Assembly (NCBI GenBank): GCA_022559985.1
Contig: JAFJTR010000004.1
Coordinates: 806,001 to 870,000, forward strand
Source of the DNA: Parastagonospora avenae f. sp. tritici 18332-5
Lineage: Eukaryota; Ascomycota; Dothideomycetes; Pleosporales; Phaeosphaeriaceae
DNA length: 64,000 nt
Direction of reading: 5' to 3'
Shown: positions 21,498 through 32,653 of the stretch, one piece after another
Layout: every line of letters begins with the position of its first letter
Position numbering within the stretch: the stretch's first letter is position 1
The notes under the pieces: model-generated
Seen by the model: only the letters and a program-made list of their open reading frames with translations
Database searches by the model: none
What the model was told of the DNA's origin: nothing
Position numbers and translations under genes: made by a program

Positions 21498-23282
21498 ATG
21501 GTACAACCAACAATGTCGAGCCTCACGATGCCACCGCGCTTCGCAATCGAACTCGACCGCACCGACCCCGATGTTCCCTTCCGCGCCTCCCAGTCACACA
21601 TTCACCACACGTGGGCGCGTACCTTCCACTCCCGGCCCGAGCTCTACCTCCGCCCACAAAGTATTCCCGAGATACAAAAGATCGTGACTCTTGCGCGGCG
21701 CATGCGAAGACGCGTAGTGACTGTAGGATGCGGACATTCGCCATCGGAAATAACGTGTACCTCGGCATGGATGGTGAACTTGGATGACTTCAAGAAAGTG
21801 CTTTCGGTGAGCGAGAAGGAGAAATGTATGACGGTGCAGGCTGGCATACGGATGCACGATCTTAATTTGCAGGCGAAGGCATTTGGATTGACGATGCCGA
21901 ATTTGGGATCGATTGATGAGCAGAGTCTTGCTGGGGCGATTGGAACTGCGACCCATGGTAGTTCGATGAGCCATGGACTGCTCTCGGATCGCGTGAGAAG
22001 CTTGAGGATCTTGTTGGCGAATGGACAGGTGGTGAAGTGCTCGCCTACTCAGTCGCCAGATTTGTTTCGTGCGGCACTCGTATCTCTCGGCGCATTGGGT
22101 ATACTCGTCGAGATCGAGTTCGAAATGATCGAGGCTAGTGATATCGAGTGGAAGCAGACCATACGGCCAATCGAAGACGTGCTATCCGACTGGGAAAATG
22201 GACTCTGGACTTCCAACGAGTTTGTGCGAGTATGGTGGATGCCATATATGAAGCGCGCAATTGTTTGGCGCGCTGACAAGACCACGAAGCCTCACAAGAA
22301 ACCCGCATACAACTGGTACGGCGGCAGCATTGGATACCACACATACCACATTCTTCTCTGGATCAGCCAATACGTGCCGCGCATTCTCCCCTGGGTAGAA
22401 CGGTTCGTCTTCGGCATGCAATACGGTTTCAAAGACGGTACCACCATCTCTGCGATCGGCGAGCAGCGTAACGAACTGCTCATGAATTGCTTGTACTCGC
22501 AATTCGTCAACGAATGGTCCATCCCGCTCGAAAAAGGTCCTGAGGCGCTCTCCCGCCTGACAGACTGGCTCCACGGCGACGAGCAATCTTCCGGCATTCC
22601 GTTTAGTACCAAGGGCCTGTACGTCCACTCGCCCATCGAAGTCCGCGTCGCAAATACCCAAGGCCGGGAACCCCGTCCGTATCTCGACACAAGCTACCCC
22701 AACAAGCCTGCTCTTTACCTCAACGCCACGCTCTACCGCCCGTACAACCAGGACCCACCATGTCGTGAGCGCTACTACCAGGCGTTTGAGCACTTGATGA
22801 AGGAATACAACGGCCGGCCGCACTGGGCTAAGAACTTCGAGAACGTTGACTACGCGTATCTTTCGAAGACGTATGGCGCGGATCTGGATGAGTACAATCG
22901 CGTGCGCAACGAGGTCGATCCTGAAGGCATGTTTCTCGGCTCATGGCATCGGCGCACCATTTTGCCACCGAAGACGACCCAGCCCCTGTATCCACTCGAG
23001 GAGAAAGAAGTAGTACGTCGCGATCGCAGGAGTGGTGGTGTTGATTGGATTGGCGAGCAGGCGAGGTGGTGGGATGGAGGTGTTGACGTTTTCGAGAAGA
23101 CGAATGGGAGTGAAAGTGGCGAGAGCTTTGATCTCATGGCCGAGGCAGAGGCGAGTGTTTTGTTGGAGGATCGCACAGATGTGCAGATGTTCAGGTCGGA
23201 AGATGGGTTTGGGGATGAGAGGAGGAGGAGAGAAGGGACTGAGGAGTTTATTACAGGGACGAGTGTGTTCGGGAAGATGTAG
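21498..23282 (+). CDS. ALO1: D-arabinono-1,4-lactone oxidase
   Basis: An intronless 594-codon gene. The enzyme oxidises D-arabinono-1,4-lactone to D-erythroascorbate at the mitochondrial membrane. Residues 45-230 are the FAD-binding PCMH-type domain. VGCGHSPS contains His80, equivalent to the residue that carries covalent FAD in this family, and SLAGAIGTATHGSS is the second flavin-contacting loop. The ALO domain follows, with FVRVWWMPY, SPIEVRVA and, near the end, RPHWAKNF, the conserved HWxK motif of aldonolactone oxidases. The length slightly exceeds the usual 520-560 because of a charged C-terminal extension after about residue 500. Candidate membrane-associated segments sit near residue 290. 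Start: first ATG, with a second and third Met nearby. No anomalies seen. Confidence 0.93.
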   Translation: MVQPTMSSLTMPPRFAIELDRTDPDVPFRASQSHIHHTWARTFHSRPELYLRPQSIPEIQKIVTLARRMRRRVVTVGCGHSPSEITCTSAWMVNLDDFKKVLSVSEKEKCMTVQAGIRMHDLNLQAKAFGLTMPNLGSIDEQSLAGAIGTATHGSSMSHGLLSDRVRSLRILLANGQVVKCSPTQSPDLFRAALVSLGALGILVEIEFEMIEASDIEWKQTIRPIEDVLSDWENGLWTSNEFVRVWWMPYMKRAIVWRADKTTKPHKKPAYNWYGGSIGYHTYHILLWISQYVPRILPWVERFVFGMQYGFKDGTTISAIGEQRNELLMNCLYSQFVNEWSIPLEKGPEALSRLTDWLHGDEQSSGIPFSTKGLYVHSPIEVRVANTQGREPRPYLDTSYPNKPALYLNATLYRPYNQDPPCRERYYQAFEHLMKEYNGRPHWAKNFENVDYAYLSKTYGADLDEYNRVRNEVDPEGMFLGSWHRRTILPPKTTQPLYPLEEKEVVRRDRRSGGVDWIGEQARWWDGGVDVFEKTNGSESGESFDLMAEAEASVLLEDRTDVQMFRSEDGFGDERRRREGTEEFITGTSVFGKM

Positions 23283-23591
23283 GTCGGTAGAGTGTAGGTG
23301 TCTGGACAGCTTATTGGAGGTATCTCGAGGTTAGGTGAAGTCGTTGCCGTTGTCGGGAATGTCCCTCCTCAGTCTCAACCTCAATCTCTAAATCAATCTC
23401 CTCACTCAAAATCCACGGCTTGTCCTATCTCCAAAACCAATCATCGAATAAATTTCATCAGGAAAGACAGCTACAACGACACATCACCACAACAACTCAA
23501 CACTCTCATGTATGCAAAGTTCTTATGGAACATATTCAAATTACCTGACGTTCTTATCCATCATCCTCGCGTCCCCCACGCTCAACTCCAA
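23283..23591. other. Convergent 3' region
   Basis: About 310 bp between stops of the lactone oxidase (plus) and the low-complexity gene (minus). No gene or terminator element was recognised. Confidence 0.4.
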
Positions 23592-26500
23592 TCACAAATC
23601 CCACTCGCAACTCCGACAAGGAGATGACCACAATGCCAATCCATCTTGATCACTGAGCTCTCCTGAGACCGACGCCTCACGCTTTGTATTGAAGACGTCG
23701 GCGTCTTCATCCCGCTCCGCACAAAGCTTCCACACCTCAATCACTGAATGCGCCAATGCGACTCCATTGACATCAAAGGAAATTAGCGCCAAGAAGTCGC
23801 TGAGCTTGATGCTGCCAATGATGACACGGTTCTGCAGATACTTGTAGTTGCGCACCGCCACCGCATTCACACGATGGACCTGTCCGAGGTCCAGCGCCTC
23901 GATCTCGTAATTCGCAATGTGCAGGAACGCATCGATGAGTTCCAGAACAGTGAACGAGCTGGCCAGACGGTTGGTGGTGGCGCGGAGTGACTCGCCGAGC
24001 ATTACGATGCCGATCTGGATGTTGATCAGGCGGCCGCAGAAGGGACGAGTGGTCTCGGGCGGTGTGAAGAGGGTCACACGGAGCTCGTCCTTGGAGGGAG
24101 TGTCGATGGATGCGTCACCGGTCTGCAGCTGGGGAGGAAGCATCAAGTAGGCGGCGAGTCGCAAGGGGCGGTCAATCATGTGGATATCGAAGGCAGCCTG
24201 GAGCGCGAAGAGAGAACCACGAGAGGCAAGTGGAAGAGCGGGCACGAAGGCGTCCGGTGCCTTCGTGGTGAGACAGACCTGAATGGCCTCTAGAGCAGTC
24301 TCGGAAGAGTCGGAAGGTGTACCGTGGTACTGCGTCAATGCCATGGAAGGCTCGGTGACTTTATCGTGGATGACATCTACACGGGACTGGGCGTACAGCT
24401 TCTCACCAGCCACGGCCAACACCAGAGCAGTGCCAGTCTTGAAAGAGCTAACGTTCTCAATGGTGACGGCAAGGGGCTCGAAAATCTTCTCCTGTATGGT
24501 ATCTGGCGTGGAATCGTTGTCAGTAGACACCCACTCCTCGTCGGAAGCCAGAGAGGCGTCGGTATCGGTAGTGATGTCATCAGACTCTGAGGACTCGGCG
24601 GTGGTGATGATGGTCGCGGTGGACTGATTGGCGACCGCATTGAGAGAGGTCGACTCGCTGACCTCCAACTTAGGGCTCTCAGACTCAGTGACCTCAAGCT
24701 TGGTGGTTTCCAGCTCGGTGGGTTCCAACTTCTCGATCTCGGGCGAGGCGGTGGACTCACCAAAGACGATTGGGGTGGTCGAAGCCAGGCCGAACTTGTA
24801 GTTCGGTGCCAGTCGAGGCAGAACGGAGACAACCGGGACACCGGGGAGCGAAGACGTGCCGAAGTTGAGACCATTCTCAGGCGAGACAGAAGTCCAGGTC
24901 TTGGCACTAGGTCGTCCGCGATCGCCATCTTCATCTTGGTAGCCTTCTCCTTGGTCATCTGCATCTGCTTTACAGTGGCCTTGAGAGAAGTTGGGTTCAT
25001 GGCCTTGAGGATCTCCGCAGCGCGATTCTGGAGGACGGGCTGCGCACATGTGTCAAAGAACCACGTGTACGATGGAAGATTCTTGATGAGCACACGCTCG
25101 CCGATAGGCTTCGCGGCGTTCACATCAAGAGCCGCTCGCAACGATTCCTCTGCGCGCGGCTTGTTGAACTCCATGATATCTTCGCTGTCTCGGAAAGCCA
25201 AATCCTCGAGATCGTAGATGTCCATGGACAGCTCGCGGTCAGCCGCATCCTTCTCGGCGAGGTTCTTGATGATGGCGATCTGGGAGGTGATCTTCTTCGC
25301 GAGATTTGCGGCAGCATTGGCCGCGGCAATGGCGGCGACTTGTTCAGGAGTGCGAGCTTTCTTCTCCTTCTTGCGCTGGGCGCCGGACTTCTTTTTCTTG
25401 CGGCCAGTCTTCGTGGTCGCAGACGCGTCTTGTGCGCCAGACTTACGAGTCGCATCTACGCAAAAGTTAGAGTGATTCAAGTAGGGTTAGGGAGTCGTAG
25501 GCTTACTTTGCCCGGACTCGGTCAGGGCGGCAGTCTTCACGATGGGGGTTGAGACATTCTCGGTCGCCTGGATGTGTCCAGGCAAGAGTTACAACAGCTT
25601 CCTTCACATCGATGTTCTTGGTGGTATCGACCGTCTCTGTAACAGAAGGGGATGTAGCAGTCTCCGTGCTCTTTGCACCCTTCTTCTTGTTCTTGCGCTG
25701 GGACTTCTTCCCAGTCGCAACGAGCTGCTGTGTAGTCTTTGGCTGAGGTGCGAGAGCCTTGTTCTCGTCCTCAGCCTTCTTGATCGGGACGGATGGAATG
25801 CTCGCAGCAATATTCGAGTATGAATTTGCTCCAGTGTTCTTGCTAGGCTGTGCCGAGGACGGGGGTGACACGGTCGCCGACAGATGTGCGGCACCACCGT
25901 TGCCCGTGAACTTGATCGAGGCGGCGTTCTTGGATGAGGCCTTCTCAGTCGATAGGGCGGGCTTCTCCACAGACTTGATCTGCTTTGTGGACTTCGGCAC
26001 GTCCGAGGGTGTGAGGACAGGGAACTGAGGCTGCTCGACGGCCTTAGTAGGCTTCGCAGCCTCCGGAGAGCTCGCTGAGCTTGAAGACGAGGACGGTAGA
26101 CGCGACTCCTTGGTGTTGTTTGCGCCTCCGAAGAAACCAGCGCCGCCCCAGACCTTGGCGTCTTCCATCTCGCGACGAGCAGTAGCTGTTATGAAACCAG
26201 CAGGCGCCTGCAACGGTGTGGACGGCGAGTGTGCAGCCGGCATGCCCTGGGGAACCACCATTGTGAATAATTGCCTGAAGTCTTCGCAGATGACCAAATA
26301 GGCTTCTTGTTGTTGATGGGGACGGGCTTGGGTCCCTTGGTCGAAACGATGGATGCCGACGTCTGCGATGAGTTCGTCGAAGTGGACGACTTCGCACAGT
26401 CTGACGATCCAGAGTTCTTGCGGCCATTCGACTTCTTGGACTCCTTGAACTTCCAGGACGCAGGGGTGGGTTCAGGAGCGGGACCGGCGGCGACGTGGGC

Positions 26501-26635
26501 GAAGGAGCCCGGGCCACTCACGGCAGGCTGGGCGACCTGTGAAGGAGCCGCATTCTTGTTCCACACCGCGAGCTTTTTGGTGAACGATGTCTGAGCCAGG
26601 CCAGACTTTGCGGCATTGGCATAGCCGTCGGTCAT
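23592..26635 (-). CDS. Low-complexity Ala/Ser/Lys-rich protein, tandem family member A; reading frame unresolved
   Basis: Coding-type sequence on the minus strand runs through several frames: about 26635-26260, 26255-25580, 25575-25507, 25455-24915 and 24910-23592. Only the join 25507/25455 has a clear intron (52 nt, GTAAGC to CTAAC...TAG). Other frame changes near 26255, 25575 and 24910 either use weak introns or are frameshifts. A further frame change near 26690 links to upstream coding-like sequence without an ATG. Features: Lys-rich KKSQRKNKKKGAKST and KKKKSGAQRKKEKKA, an Ala-rich stretch, a Glu/Ser/Thr-rich middle and a C-terminal module with LQNxV and KLSDFLALISF. The same Lys motif and C-terminal module occur in the next gene. 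Function unknown. It could be a decaying gene or carry assembly errors. Confidence 0.55.
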
Positions 26636-27565
26636 TGAGAACGGGGCGACCTTGATCGGCGCGGGACCAGTGGACGTCTTGTCAGTGATGAGGGGGTAGC
26701 AATGGCTTTGGCCTTCTCCTCGAAGAAGGACTTGTTGGGCTTAGCAGCAGCGAAGTATGACTTTCCTCCAGCGATTGTGATGTTTCTGGTTGTTGGTTTG
26801 CGGGTTTGAGGTGTGGCGGAGGTAGAGATGGTGCTCGTTTATGCGGACACGTGCAGGAGAGGGAGCGTTCAGGAAGCTTTGGCTGATGGAAGCTAGAAGC
26901 TATGGTTGATGTCAGTCTCGAGAGTTGATCAAAGCCAAAGTATAGAGAGCAAGCGTTGTAGGCAAGATCTTGGGCGGTGGGTAGCTTATGAGAGATCTGG
27001 AGAGGGGAGGCGTGGCGGGCTAAGACGGATCGGGCGTCGGAGTGAATGACAGGAGTGTCCAGGTACCTGAGAACTGGCCGTCTGAGTGGCTGTATGATTG
27101 GGTAGCGTGAGGGGAAGCTTAAGGAAAGGCTTGTAAATTGGTCTGGGAGTTGAGTAGATCAAGTCAGGGAGCCAAGAGTGGTGGGGGAAGAACTGGAGAG
27201 AGCGGTGGGCATTAAGTACCCAAAGGAGAGGAGCAAGGAGTCCGTGCTCAAGGCGCGAGTCTGAGAGACCTCTTCGATGGCCCTAGGTAGCTGAAATCAC
27301 GATGAGGGGGTCTGGTGCGTCATACGGGTAGGAGGGGTATTTTCCACAGTGCGGCCCGGGCCAGTGCAAGGTTTATCTGCATTGGGACGAAGTGACAGGG
27401 CCAAAGCAATACCCAAAACACGCCTGATAGCCCGCAACTCCTTGTGTCGGATTATGAGTATCGGTAGGGACGTCGGTTGCTGAACGCTGCCCAACGAGCC
27501 GATCCGATCCTACTTCGGCCTCACTCGTTTCAGACCATATACACCTCCGTAGCATCCTCACGTAG

Positions 27566-27640
27566 CAAGAAGGAAGAACAACGAAGATCAATCGAGTACA
27601 ATGCAGTTATAGTTATTTCCTTTCGCACTAGTGCAAAGCC
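27566..27640. repeat. Diverged direct repeat, copy 1
   Basis: This segment resembles 28730-28798. The best part is 27607-27640 against 28762-28798 (TTATxGTTATTTCC, then TTTCGCACT and GTGCAAAGCC), with about five differences. It contains a perfect 10-bp palindrome, GCACTAGTGC. A shared AAGAACAAC string lies upstream in both. Origin unknown; it may be a fragment of an old dispersed element. Confidence 0.5.
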
Positions 27641-28729
27641 CTCCCAACACCTTGAGAATATTTATGTATATAATGATCTAAGACGGCTGTACCATTTAGA
27701 ACTGATCAAGTGAACGAGGATGAGATCAATTGAGATGCTGTTATGCTGAGGCGATCTGCCATATCTATGAGAGCCCGCTACTTGTGCTACGAAAAAAGGA
27801 GCAAGCATGAGTAGATTGCGTCATGAGATGGAAGCTACTGGAGAACAAATATCTCCCCGTAGAAAGCTAAAGCCTGTGGTACCTTTATGAGTTGAGCAAA
27901 CATGGAAACGCATACTTTTGGATCGTAAAACTTAGACTAGGTCAGGACAAGGATTCATTCTTTGACGCTTAGCACAATCGCTCGGAGCGTTGTTGTTTGA
28001 GTATTCCCTCATCGTCAGGAAGGCTAGTGTCGGTAGAAAGGTGGATTGCTCCAATAGCTAGATTGCTAACGATAATCGTCAGTGACATCCTACGCCTTGG
28101 ACAGGAGACTGTCTAATACACTTTTGCTGCTTACTTCGTTATCACATCACGTGCCCAGAAACTACACTACACCATTTGTGATTGCAAGATGGAAGCTGAC
28201 TGAGGTCTTCGTCACTATTCGTAGACAATATGCCGTTCCTTTCCTGGACCAACTAGCACACGACAATATCATCAGCCGTTGCAGAGTATCTTTACGGGGC
28301 ATAGGACAATGCTTAGAATGTGGAATAGCTAGAACTGTCCGTACACCATAATTGTATATGTACGCCTTCGTACGAGAGATAGAACACCATCAATCTGCAA
28401 CAATATACATTCGTAACTTGATCAACCCCACCGTACAATATTGTACACCCACTTACTGCAACTACCGCGCTGCAAAGGAAGTGCTACTAACAAGAATAGT
28501 AAAATCTGACAATCTGATTCCGATGACTACGTCTCAGAATTGAACGATGCCTAACCCATGTCTGAATCCAGACCTGGCGCCACGCTTTTAATATGCATCA
28601 TTGTCGGTTCATAGATATCTTCAATATCTCAGCTACGCGATCAGACGCACTAATCGCGGCGCCTGAGCAGTGCGCTGACCAGAACCCCTGAGCCCTCCCT
28701 TCTGTAGTTCTCCTCCTTTGTACATACAT

Positions 28730-28798
28730 CAAAAGAACAACCGAACTGAATGCATTCCTAGTTATCGTTATTTCCCTTTTCGCACTCAGTGCAAAGCC
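28730..28798. repeat. Diverged direct repeat, copy 2
   Basis: Second copy of the segment at 27566-27640. The palindrome is imperfect here (GCACTCAGTGC). The copies are in the same orientation, about 1.15 kb apart, in the AT-rich gene-free stretch. Confidence 0.5.
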
Positions 28799-29563
28799 AA
28801 CCAACAATCATAGCCAATGCTGTGTCCCTAATCCTTTAAAGACTGTCTTGTGAATGGTGGACTTTCGCGTTGTGCAGTACTACCTGCTGTGTGACAGCTC
28901 CTCGCCTTAAGCTTTTCCTATGAAGAGATGCTAGATTTGGACAAATTCTTCCCCGCAACTGAATTTATACACACGCAGTCTAATGCCCAGTCATTGGAAA
29001 AGAGGGCGAAGCATTTTCTCTGGGTCGAACCTCTAGGAGCTGTGAAGTATCAGGGTATTAGACGTGCAATCGATTGATAACGACCTAGCTATTGATAAGG
29101 ATGTCGTGAGACAGACTATACAGAGAGAAGGCTTTTTGCGGAGACGGGCTTTCAAAGCGACAGCAAGGACCACAAACAACGTTACTACTCAGGAGTTACA
29201 TAGAGACGTAGGGCGAATTTGGCGGTCCTTTCAGAAAAGTACCAACCATAATTCCAATCAGTTGATAAGTATTCCATCGCAGATCACGGGAGTACCACTT
29301 GGGCTATGTTTGTAAAACGTGGGAGACAAGCATGGTCGATTTTCATGGTCGAAATTAGATTGAAGTAATTACATTTTTATTTGAACATGTACAAAGGAAA
29401 CGCAAGCTGTCTCAATATCCCCTCCCTGCCGCTAAATCTTGTCACTTACTCAGTGCAATCTGCAATGTACTCCCAGTCACTCTTTTCCTCACATCGTAGA
29501 CTCCATGTATGAGCTCAGGGCTCGAGCGACTGTCGTTCTGACCGCGGTTTCACGGGAAGCCAT

Positions 29564-32011
29564 CTACTTCTCTGCGCTGACAATACACACCTGTGCGACA
29601 CCAGGAAGAGTCATTCGCCCGTCCTCAAAGTACAGCAGTGCCAGAAAGTCCGCCAGCTTTGTTCGGCGCACACGAACGATATTCTGGAGAATGGGGGATT
29701 GCAGGACCTTGTTCGCCTTTGAACTGCCCATGGACGGCCTCATTCCAACTATCTTGCGCTCTCGGTCTGCGCACGAGATGAAAGCCGTGGCGATCTGCTC
29801 CTTGGAGTACGTCGCGTCGGTGGTGTCTTCACGAGCGACACGTTCGAGGATCTCGGAGATGCTGATGCCGCCCATATATAGCTGGTTGATACGGATGTCA
29901 ATCAGGGTTGTTGTAACGTTGGTGATGGCATCGGTGATACTCTCAGCCAAAGGAGGAGATGGCTCATTGGCTTCGATCTCCTCAATATCCTGCGCATCGG
30001 TGGAAAAGATCTCGGCGTGGACGATATCGCACAATCGCAAGACATCGGCGTCGAGCTCTGGAAAGGCAATCTGAATCTTGGGCTTTGTGATTAGCACATA
30101 GGGGTCAGTGAGGTCGGTGGCTGAAGCCTCCTTGATCAAGTCCTCAAGGCCATGCTGCAGAGAGAAGCGGTCGTCAGTCATCTTCATCTCGGTAAGAGGC
30201 TCCGGATCTTCGAAAACGTCATCGAAGCCGAACTGGAGACAGAAGCGGTCAACCATCATCGCTATATCCGCGAGCGATTTGAGAGAAACAGTGGGGACTT
30301 GGACCACGGCTTCATTTAAGTCCTCGTCCTCTGTCGCTGCAATGAGCGGCTCCTCCAGGACCTGCTCAGAAACAGTCAACTCCCGAGTGGTCTCAGAGAC
30401 GACTGAGGAGATGTTCCCGGCGCTGGAATTCTCCTCGATGGCGGCAGGGGCGATCTCTGTCACATCTACAGCGACAGTCTGGTCAGAAGCAGTCGAATCC
30501 TGGACGATCTCAGGAACGGATGACGAAATGTCCTTCCCATCAACGAACGAGTCCACTTGGGACACCTGAACAACGTCAGTCTGCTGGATGGGGGCGGCAG
30601 GCTCAGCCATGGCGACTTCAGCCGCAAGAGCCTCTGCAGCCGCCTTCGCCTTCTTGGCCTTCTTGTGCTGGGCGCCCAACTTCTTCTTCTTGGGTGCAGT
30701 GATGACAGGGGTGAGAAAAGAGACGGTGGGCGCAGGCAAGACAATGACCGGAGCGGGCGAGTCAACGACTGCAGCTGGCGAAGCGATGAATGGTGTAGGC
30801 GCAGTCTCCAGAACGACGGTCTCCGGCGTGGACTTCACGAATGAGTCCATCGCCACCATGCTAAATAGTCGAGACATGTGAGTGCCGACCTGACCACTCC
30901 AATCAGGCATGGCGACGTTGTATTCTTCACCAGTGAGCTGGGTGAAGTTGTTCTTCACCTCTGGAACAGCGGGCGTGACCTCAGGCGTGGAGGGCTCCTT
31001 GGTGGGCTGCGAAGGCATATCGTCCTTGGTGGTCTTCAGGATGGCCACAGGCTCTGGTGGCTGGACCGTGGGAGGGAGAGTCTTGCTAGAATTTTCCATC
31101 GGAGACACCTTGATCTTGGGCACCTCGAGAGCCGGGTAGTGCACATCGGCCTGGGCAATCGGCGACTTATTGTTGTTCGAACGGCCAATGGCCTTCGTGT
31201 CTGGAAGGGTGGACTTCGACTCGTCCCAGATGTACGAGTACTTATCAGCAGGTGCCTTCTTGCTAGGCTTCTTGCTGGCGACGGTGGAACACTCATTCTC
31301 CTGCTTTGGAACAGTCTCGGTTACTGCAGTCGATGCAATTGGCGAAGGCGTAGGGGGTGAGATGTCAGGGACAGCCCAAGCTGCAGCTAATGCGGCAGCC
31401 GCCTGCTTTTTCTGTCGACGAGACATCTTGGGCGCCTCATCTACATCCACCACAGGAGCTGAAGTGTTCTGTGATGCTGCAGTGGCGTTGTGTCGCGACT
31501 TCTTATTCACCACGTCGATCCACCCATCCTTGTCTGGAGTGGGTGCCGCAATGGCGGTCCCATCGGCTGGAGGAGCCTTGGTCGGAGGAGGGGTGGTCTG
31601 CTTCTCCTCACGCTCTGGAGGATGCGTGTACGGGCCAGTGTTGCCCCAAGGTCCGGACGGCTGCACAGCTGCACCCCGGGACTTTCGAGAGGCCGTCGAT
31701 GCTGAGGACAGGCTCGACTTTGATGAGGTGGTGGAGATGGTGGACGACACCTGGCATGATCCAGGCGAGACATGCTGTCCAGAAGGGGCTGCAGCAACAC
31801 CGGCGAAAGGCATGATCTGCGCAGGAGGCAGCGAGGCGTCCTTCATCTTGACCTCCTTGGAGGTCTTGAAGGTGGGATAGTTCGCAGCCGCAGCTGCGGC
31901 CGCAGCATTATCAGCCTGGGCCTGTGCCATTAGGGCGTCCATGTGGAAGTCGCCGACTACCTTAGACTTGGGCTTGTCATCAGCGAACATGTTGAAATTG
32001 CCCTTGTACAT
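29564..32011 (-). CDS. Low-complexity Ala/Ser/Lys-rich protein, tandem family member B
   Basis: An uninterrupted 815-codon frame from ATG at 32011. The N-terminal 350 residues are Ala/Ser/Pro/Thr-rich and disordered, with DKDGWIDVVNKKSRHN and SRRQKKQAAAALAAAW. Around residue 450 lies KKKKLGAQHKKAKKA, nearly the same as in member A, followed by an Ala-rich stretch. The last 250 residues look folded: two similar stretches DRFCLQFGFDDVFEDP and DRFSLQHGLEDL, then a helical block, and the terminal module LQNIV...TKLADFLALLYFEDG ending near the stop. No signal peptide or membrane helix. Function unknown. A 31-codon ORF lies in frame just upstream and ends in TAG at 32018-32020, three codons before this ATG; the start could once have been at 32113. 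Confidence 0.75.
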   Translation of the reverse strand: MYKGNFNMFADDKPKSKVVGDFHMDALMAQAQADNAAAAAAAANYPTFKTSKEVKMKDASLPPAQIMPFAGVAAAPSGQHVSPGSCQVSSTISTTSSKSSLSSASTASRKSRGAAVQPSGPWGNTGPYTHPPEREEKQTTPPPTKAPPADGTAIAAPTPDKDGWIDVVNKKSRHNATAASQNTSAPVVDVDEAPKMSRRQKKQAAAALAAAWAVPDISPPTPSPIASTAVTETVPKQENECSTVASKKPSKKAPADKYSYIWDESKSTLPDTKAIGRSNNNKSPIAQADVHYPALEVPKIKVSPMENSSKTLPPTVQPPEPVAILKTTKDDMPSQPTKEPSTPEVTPAVPEVKNNFTQLTGEEYNVAMPDWSGQVGTHMSRLFSMVAMDSFVKSTPETVVLETAPTPFIASPAAVVDSPAPVIVLPAPTVSFLTPVITAPKKKKLGAQHKKAKKAKAAAEALAAEVAMAEPAAPIQQTDVVQVSQVDSFVDGKDISSSVPEIVQDSTASDQTVAVDVTEIAPAAIEENSSAGNISSVVSETTRELTVSEQVLEEPLIAATEDEDLNEAVVQVPTVSLKSLADIAMMVDRFCLQFGFDDVFEDPEPLTEMKMTDDRFSLQHGLEDLIKEASATDLTDPYVLITKPKIQIAFPELDADVLRLCDIVHAEIFSTDAQDIEEIEANEPSPPLAESITDAITNVTTTLIDIRINQLYMGGISISEILERVAREDTTDATYSKEQIATAFISCADRERKIVGMRPSMGSSKANKVLQSPILQNIVRVRRTKLADFLALLYFEDGRMTLPGVAQVCIVSAEK

Positions 32012-32017
32012 GGAGGC

Positions 32018-32113
32018 CTAATTGCGGGCGCGCTTCTGCTGTACCTGGGAAGGCTTGGTGTTGGCGACGGTGTTGGCCTGGACGGCAGCGGTGGAAGTGG
32101 TGGTGGTAGACAT
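32018..32113 (-). other. Upstream ORF in frame with member B, ended by TAG
   Basis: The frame begins MSTTTTSTAAVQANTV and stops at TAG (32020-32018), with the member B ATG only three codons further on in the same frame. The Ala/Thr/Gln composition matches the start of member B. It may be a regulatory upstream ORF or the original N-terminus cut off by a nonsense change. A GT...AG pair of 28 nt spans the stop but is too short for a normal fungal intron. Confidence 0.4.
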
Positions 32114-32653
32114 GTTTCCTGGAAGAACTAAGTCTTGGAAAGTTGTGAGGAAAGTTGAGTCTTGGAGAGTTGGAAGAAAGTTGATTGCTGTTTGGGCGTA
32201 AGCGTGAGAGATGGTAAACATAAGTTCCTTGTGCAAGTGAGCTGTTGAGTAGAGCTTTCTGTTCGGAAGTTGTGAAAAGAGAGAGTCCAGTGAGGAGGCC
32301 GAGGGGGGGTAATATGGTTATATGGGACGAGAGCGACGCAGGAACTCCTACTAGCGCGTTGTTCGAGTATGAGCTCGGACGATCCGGCGGCACGCTGTGT
32401 GATGTGATTGTGCCTGTTGCCTTACAGTGTTTTGCGCGATTTTGTTGTGGAGTGATAGATTCCTTTCACAGTGACGCGGTGCGTTCCCAAAGGCAACGGA
32501 AACCAGGAGGCGGGGTAAGGAGTGATCACTGGCAGTTGTATATAAATGAATGCTCAATGCAGTTGTGGCTGTTCATACTGTGGCAGGCGTCTTTGGCCTG
32601 AAATATCAAAATGGTATCACAACTCCAAAATATTCAAATGCAACACCAAATAC
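32114..32653. other. Intergenic region between members B and C
   Basis: About 540 bp. It holds the leader and promoter of member B and the 3' flank of member C, both on the minus strand. No other feature seen. Confidence 0.4.

Larger units (their letters stand above)
26636..29563. other. Long intergenic region, partly AT-rich, with a diverged repeat pair
   Basis: About 2.9 kb without an intact gene. The left 150 bp continue the coding-like frame of family member A (YFAAAKPNKSFFEEKAKA), then come its leader and promoter. From about 27.7 to 29.4 kb the sequence is AT-richer with no coding signal. A pair of diverged copies of a 70-75 bp segment lies here (listed separately). No transposon domain was recognised. 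Confidence 0.45.

Noticed and set aside
25507..32020. Ultra-short GT...AG segments of 20-28 nt that would repair frames or skip the stop in members A and B
   Set aside because: They are below the size any known ascomycete spliceosome handles, and GT/AG pairs fix a frame by chance often. Frameshifts or longer weak introns are simpler.
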